NCBI GenBank assembly: GCA_018364635.1
Contig: JAGZLR010000008.1
Coordinates: forward strand, 1-64,000
DNA: 64,000 nt
DNA from: Clostridiales bacterium
Lineage (GTDB): Bacteria > Bacillota > Clostridia > Lachnospirales > Anaerotignaceae
Reading direction: 5' to 3'
Below the pieces are notes generated by a model that saw only the letters and a list, made by a program, of their open reading frames with translations, made no database searches and was not told where the DNA came from. Every line of letters starts with the position of its first letter. Within the stretch, counting starts at the first letter, position 1. A program made the position numbers and the translations under genes. Of the stretch, positions 60,962 to 64,000 are shown piece by piece.

Positions 60962-61705
60962 CTCTCTGACTACAACAGATAAGGTAAACACCCGGACGGA
61001 AGCAGCGCCACCCATCATCAACACTCTGCTGCATTCGTCCGCAGTATGTCCAACAGTCAAAATATCATCAATCAATAGAATATTTTTGTCTATGATCTGT
61101 GAAGCATCTCCAAGACAAAAAGCATCTACCAAGTTTTTCCCTCTTTCTTCTGCAACTAAAGAACTTTGAGGCGCCGTATTTCGGGTTCGTTTCAGACAAT
61201 CAAAAGAATAAGGTTTCCCTAGTTTTTTTGCCAATATTTCAGCTAAAATTTCTGCCTGGTTAAATCCTCTTTTCTTTCTTTTTGCCTCAAACATAGGAAC
61301 TGCTGTGATAACGTCAATCCATGGAATTTCCTCAGGACGAACAATATTAAGATAATCTGCCATCAGCTGTCCGAAAATTAAGCCATCTTTCTTAAACCCA
61401 TCATACTTGAAATGTTTAATGCCCTTTTCCGCAGTCGCATAAGAAAATACACCATAAGCTTTTTCAAAAGCAAAGGTCTTTTTTCTGCACCTAAGACAAA
61501 TCATTCCTTTAGTTCTGACTTTGGTGCCGCAAACTGGGCATGTAGGTTCCGTTATAAAAGGTAAATTATTTTCGCAACTAGGGCAAAGAAAACCTTCCTC
61601 ATCCATTGGGATAATTTCCCTACACAACAAACATTTTCTAGGAAACAAAAATCGAATGCCATACTGATAAATTTTAGTAAGTGATTTCTTGATACATAAA
61701 GTCAT
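60866..61705 (-). CDS. ComF family phosphoribosyltransferase-like protein
   Basis: A 279-residue ComFC-like protein. N-terminal zinc module (CLLCREIIPMDEEGFLCPSC then CPVCGTKV and CLRC) and PRTase fold with PRPP loop NILLIDDILTVGHT. In naturally transformable Firmicutes ComFC helps DNA uptake; in others it may act elsewhere. The start at ATG 61705 overlaps the recD2 end by 32 bp. The C-terminal tail (about 30 residues from ELETMEESAE, acidic and Ser-rich) is longer than usual and is read antisense to the ytaF end. Confidence 0.9.
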   Translation of the reverse strand: MTLCIKKSLTKIYQYGIRFLFPRKCLLCREIIPMDEEGFLCPSCENNLPFITEPTCPVCGTKVRTKGMICLRCRKKTFAFEKAYGVFSYATAEKGIKHFKYDGFKKDGLIFGQLMADYLNIVRPEEIPWIDVITAVPMFEAKRKKRGFNQAEILAEILAKKLGKPYSFDCLKRTRNTAPQSSLVAEERGKNLVDAFCLGDASQIIDKNILLIDDILTVGHTADECSRVLMMGGAASVRVFTLSVVVRELETMEESAECNEDQDSSRESGPELLTDISNK

Positions 61706-63932
61706 ATAAATTTACAATCCTTTTTGCCAAAGTAGAATATCGGTTAATCTCTCTTTTATTCTGTATCATACGGCTGACAGTATCTTGTACACCTACAATA
61801 ACAACTAACTTCTTTGCTCTTGTCACAGCCGTATATAGCAAATTTCTGCTCATCAAAAGTTCCGGCCCGCTGTGTAGTGGCAAGATAACAACTGGATATT
61901 CACTTCCTTGAGATTTATGGATAGTAATAGCATAGGCTAACTCCAGTTCATCTAACTGTGTATAATCATATTCTACCTGTTTATTGTCATCAAATAAGAC
62001 TGTCATAGTCTCTTTTTCCTCATTGATCTTCAGGATGATTCCTTCGTCTCCATTAAAGACTCCTATCCCTTCATCCAGCCGCATGCCATTGGTATCTACA
62101 ATTTTCCATGCAATATTATAATTATTCTTTATCTGCATTACCTTATCTCCCTCACGGAAGATATTATTTCTCAATTCTTTTTCCTTTTTCTTTGAGTCAG
62201 GCGGATTTAATACAGTCTGAAGCATTTGATTTAAATGCTGTACACCTACAGGACCTTTTCTCATAGGTGTCAATACCTGTATCTCTTGGATAGGGTCACA
62301 GCCAGTATATAACGGCAGACGTTTCGTGCAAAGCTGACAAATGGTTTCCACCACTTCTTCAGAATAAGCACGTTTCATAAAAAAGAAGTCCTTGTCTTTT
62401 TCGTTCATCACAGGTTCTTCTCCATGATTAATCCGGTGCGCATTCATTACAATCGCACTTTCCTGTGCCTGGCGGAAAATTTCTGTCAAACGAACAACCC
62501 GCAGTCTTTCGCTGTATATCATATCTTTCAATACATTTCCCGCACCTACAGATGGAAGTTGATCTGCGTCTCCAGCAAAAATAACACGACTTCCAGGACG
62601 AATTGCTTTTAGTAGACTATTCATTAACAAAATATCCACCATACTTGTCTCATCAATAATAATGACATCAGCATCAATTGGGTCATCCTCATTTTTGTCA
62701 AAAATTTGTTGGCGATTATTCTCTCCTCCAAAACTAATGCCTAGAAGTCGATGAATTGTCTGAGCCTCCATTCCTGTTGCCTCTGTCATCCTTTTTGCCG
62801 CACGTCCTGTTGGCGCTGCTAATATAATATCAAGACCATTGTCTTTCATAATTCGGATGATTGTATTGATTGTCGTAGTCTTTCCAGTTCCAGGCCCACC
62901 AGTAATAATCAAAAGTCCATTTGTCATAGCCTCTTTGACAGCAATTCGTTGATTTTCTGCCAAGTGGATCTTTTCTATGCGTTCCGCAATTTTTATCTGG
63001 AGTTCTAGGTCCTCCTCTTTGCCAAACTCAAATTCTTGGCTTAACTCTATCAGTTTTTTTGCTACAGATAATTCTGCATAATAATAATTGCTAAGATAAA
63101 CCGCTTGTGTCCCATCTAAATCTTCTTGCCAGATCTGATGTTCAATTTGTAAGTCCCTCAAAGAGTTTTCTATCAGCTCCCGCGGTACATCCAAAAGTTC
63201 TTTTGTCTTATCAATCAACGCATTTCGTGGTAGATACACATGACCAGCAGATACTCCATAATTGAGCATATACTTAATCCCTGCCTTGATTCGGTGAGGA
63301 GAATCCACAGCTATTCCCGAATGAGCAGCTAAACGATCTGCCATTTTAAACCCTATCCCAAAAATATCATCAGCAAGTCGATAAGGATTATTTTTAACCA
63401 CATCAAATGTACGACCTTTGTATCTCTTAAATATTTTCATAGCATAAGCCGGAGAGATACCAAAGTCTTGTAAAAACAGCATCGCCTTGCGCAATTCGAA
63501 CTGTTCCATAAAGACTTGATTGATCATCAGCGCCTTTTCATAAGTTATTCCCTTAATCTCTACTAGTCGATCAGGTTTCTCTTCAATGACATAAAACGTT
63601 GCATCTCCAAATCTTTGCACAATCTTTTTTGCAGTTTTAGGACCAATCCCACGAATAACCCCAGAACAAAGGTATTTTTCCATTCCCTGTTGTGTTGTTG
63701 GTATTGTTTTTTCGAAAAACTCAACTTGCAGCTGCTTACCATATGTCGGATGGACCACCCATCGACCTGTTATTTTTATAGACTCTCCTGTATGCAGCTG
63801 AGGCACATAACCAACACAGGTTATTTCTGTTTCCTCGCTATCTTTTATACTGAAAACAGCATACCCATTTTCATGATTGTGGTAGATAATATCTTCAATT
63901 ATGCCATTTGCTACAACTGTTGTATCTGACAC
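61674..63932 (-). CDS. recD2: ATP-dependent RecD2 DNA helicase
   Basis: A 752-residue SF1B helicase acting in DNA repair and replication-fork upkeep without RecBC. N-terminal OB-like and helix-hairpin-helix region (SGVIRGIGPKTAKKIVQRFG), Walker A ITGGPGTGKTTTI, IDETSMVDI, FAGDADQLPSVGAGNVL and, near the C-terminus, AYAITIHKSQGSEYPVV. It starts with GTG 63932; AAGGAGG lies 7 nt upstream. A perfect TATAAT (63963-63968, minus strand) lies 30 nt upstream without a convincing -35. comF follows and overlaps it. Confidence 0.94.
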   Translation of the reverse strand: MSDTTVVANGIIEDIIYHNHENGYAVFSIKDSEETEITCVGYVPQLHTGESIKITGRWVVHPTYGKQLQVEFFEKTIPTTQQGMEKYLCSGVIRGIGPKTAKKIVQRFGDATFYVIEEKPDRLVEIKGITYEKALMINQVFMEQFELRKAMLFLQDFGISPAYAMKIFKRYKGRTFDVVKNNPYRLADDIFGIGFKMADRLAAHSGIAVDSPHRIKAGIKYMLNYGVSAGHVYLPRNALIDKTKELLDVPRELIENSLRDLQIEHQIWQEDLDGTQAVYLSNYYYAELSVAKKLIELSQEFEFGKEEDLELQIKIAERIEKIHLAENQRIAVKEAMTNGLLIITGGPGTGKTTTINTIIRIMKDNGLDIILAAPTGRAAKRMTEATGMEAQTIHRLLGISFGGENNRQQIFDKNEDDPIDADVIIIDETSMVDILLMNSLLKAIRPGSRVIFAGDADQLPSVGAGNVLKDMIYSERLRVVRLTEIFRQAQESAIVMNAHRINHGEEPVMNEKDKDFFFMKRAYSEEVVETICQLCTKRLPLYTGCDPIQEIQVLTPMRKGPVGVQHLNQMLQTVLNPPDSKKKEKELRNNIFREGDKVMQIKNNYNIAWKIVDTNGMRLDEGIGVFNGDEGIILKINEEKETMTVLFDDNKQVEYDYTQLDELELAYAITIHKSQGSEYPVVILPLHSGPELLMSRNLLYTAVTRAKKLVVIVGVQDTVSRMIQNKREINRYSTLAKRIVNLYDFMYQEITY

Positions 63933-64000
63933 AGGAGAACCTCCTTTCCTTAACGTAGGTAGATTATATCATTTTACCCCTGAATAAAAAAGCGAACAGG

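Noticed and set aside
1..64000. Mobile element, prophage, CRISPR or defence island
   Set aside because: No transposase, integrase, phage structural gene, direct-repeat array or restriction set is visible. The DUF2161 protein has a nuclease-like fold but sits in a housekeeping context.

Overview
The window looks like chromosomal core sequence from a low-GC, anaerobic, spore-forming Clostridia member, most likely family Lachnospiraceae. Reasons: AT-rich DNA with strong AGGAGG-type ribosome sites; a Firmicutes ric/tmk/holB cluster; spore genes (a DUF3794-LysM SipL-like protein, YlbJ, YtaF, a CotS-like kinase, a GerMN protein); pta-ackA for acetate formation; a large Fe-S acyl-CoA dehydratase activase typical of strict anaerobes; and TRAP transporters. 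The family placement is inference. I see no prophage, insertion sequence, CRISPR array, rRNA or obvious genomic island. Most genes are on the minus strand.

Layout. 1-6.7 kb: a cardiolipin synthase cut by the window edge, two small unknown proteins and a solitary 1416-residue 2-hydroxyacyl-CoA dehydratase activase. 6.8-13.5 kb: ric/tmk cluster (Orn/Lys/Arg decarboxylase-like protein, rsmI, trmN6-like, ricT, holB, tmk). 13.5-20.4 kb: SipL-like protein, signal peptidase I, phosphoglucomutase, PEGA protein and CotS-like kinase. 20.6-21.9 kb: tRNA-Lys(CTT), a cytidylate-kinase-like protein and an unknown gene. 22-27.1 kb: uvrBA with a LexA-like box. 27.4-32.2 kb: pta-ackA-DUF177-rpmF-plsX-rnc. 32.4-34.7 kb: tmcAL and ylbJ on the plus strand. 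34.8-40.6 kb: asp23-fakA-like-recG-rsmD-coaD-coiled-coil gene. 40.9-48.4 kb: rpmB (plus strand), then, transcribed leftward, comEA - response regulator - histidine kinase - GerMN protein - comEC - holA - a 46-residue membrane protein. 49-53.8 kb: a TRAP transporter locus with two substrate-binding proteins. 53.9-64 kb: yajC, tgt, a THUMP methyltransferase, DUF2161, an M24 peptidase, a DUF362 ferredoxin-like protein, ytaF, comF and recD2.

How genes work together. Several units are textbook: pta+ackA make acetate and ATP, and the divergent tmcAL uses acetate to modify tRNA-Met; uvrB+uvrA do excision repair; holB/holA supply clamp-loader subunits; comEA, comEC and comF are DNA-uptake parts. The more unusual points are a response regulator-kinase-GerMN trio inside the com locus that resembles the actinobacterial MtrA-MtrB-LpqB arrangement; two separately promoted TRAP binding proteins around one permease pair, one with a GntR/FadR-like operator; a comF tail that runs antisense through the end of ytaF; and plsX joined directly to rnc with no acpP between them.

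Many gene starts were set from ribosome-binding sites rather than from the longest reading frame; TTG and GTG starts are common here. I could not run any database or structure search, so family names rest on motifs and context read by eye.
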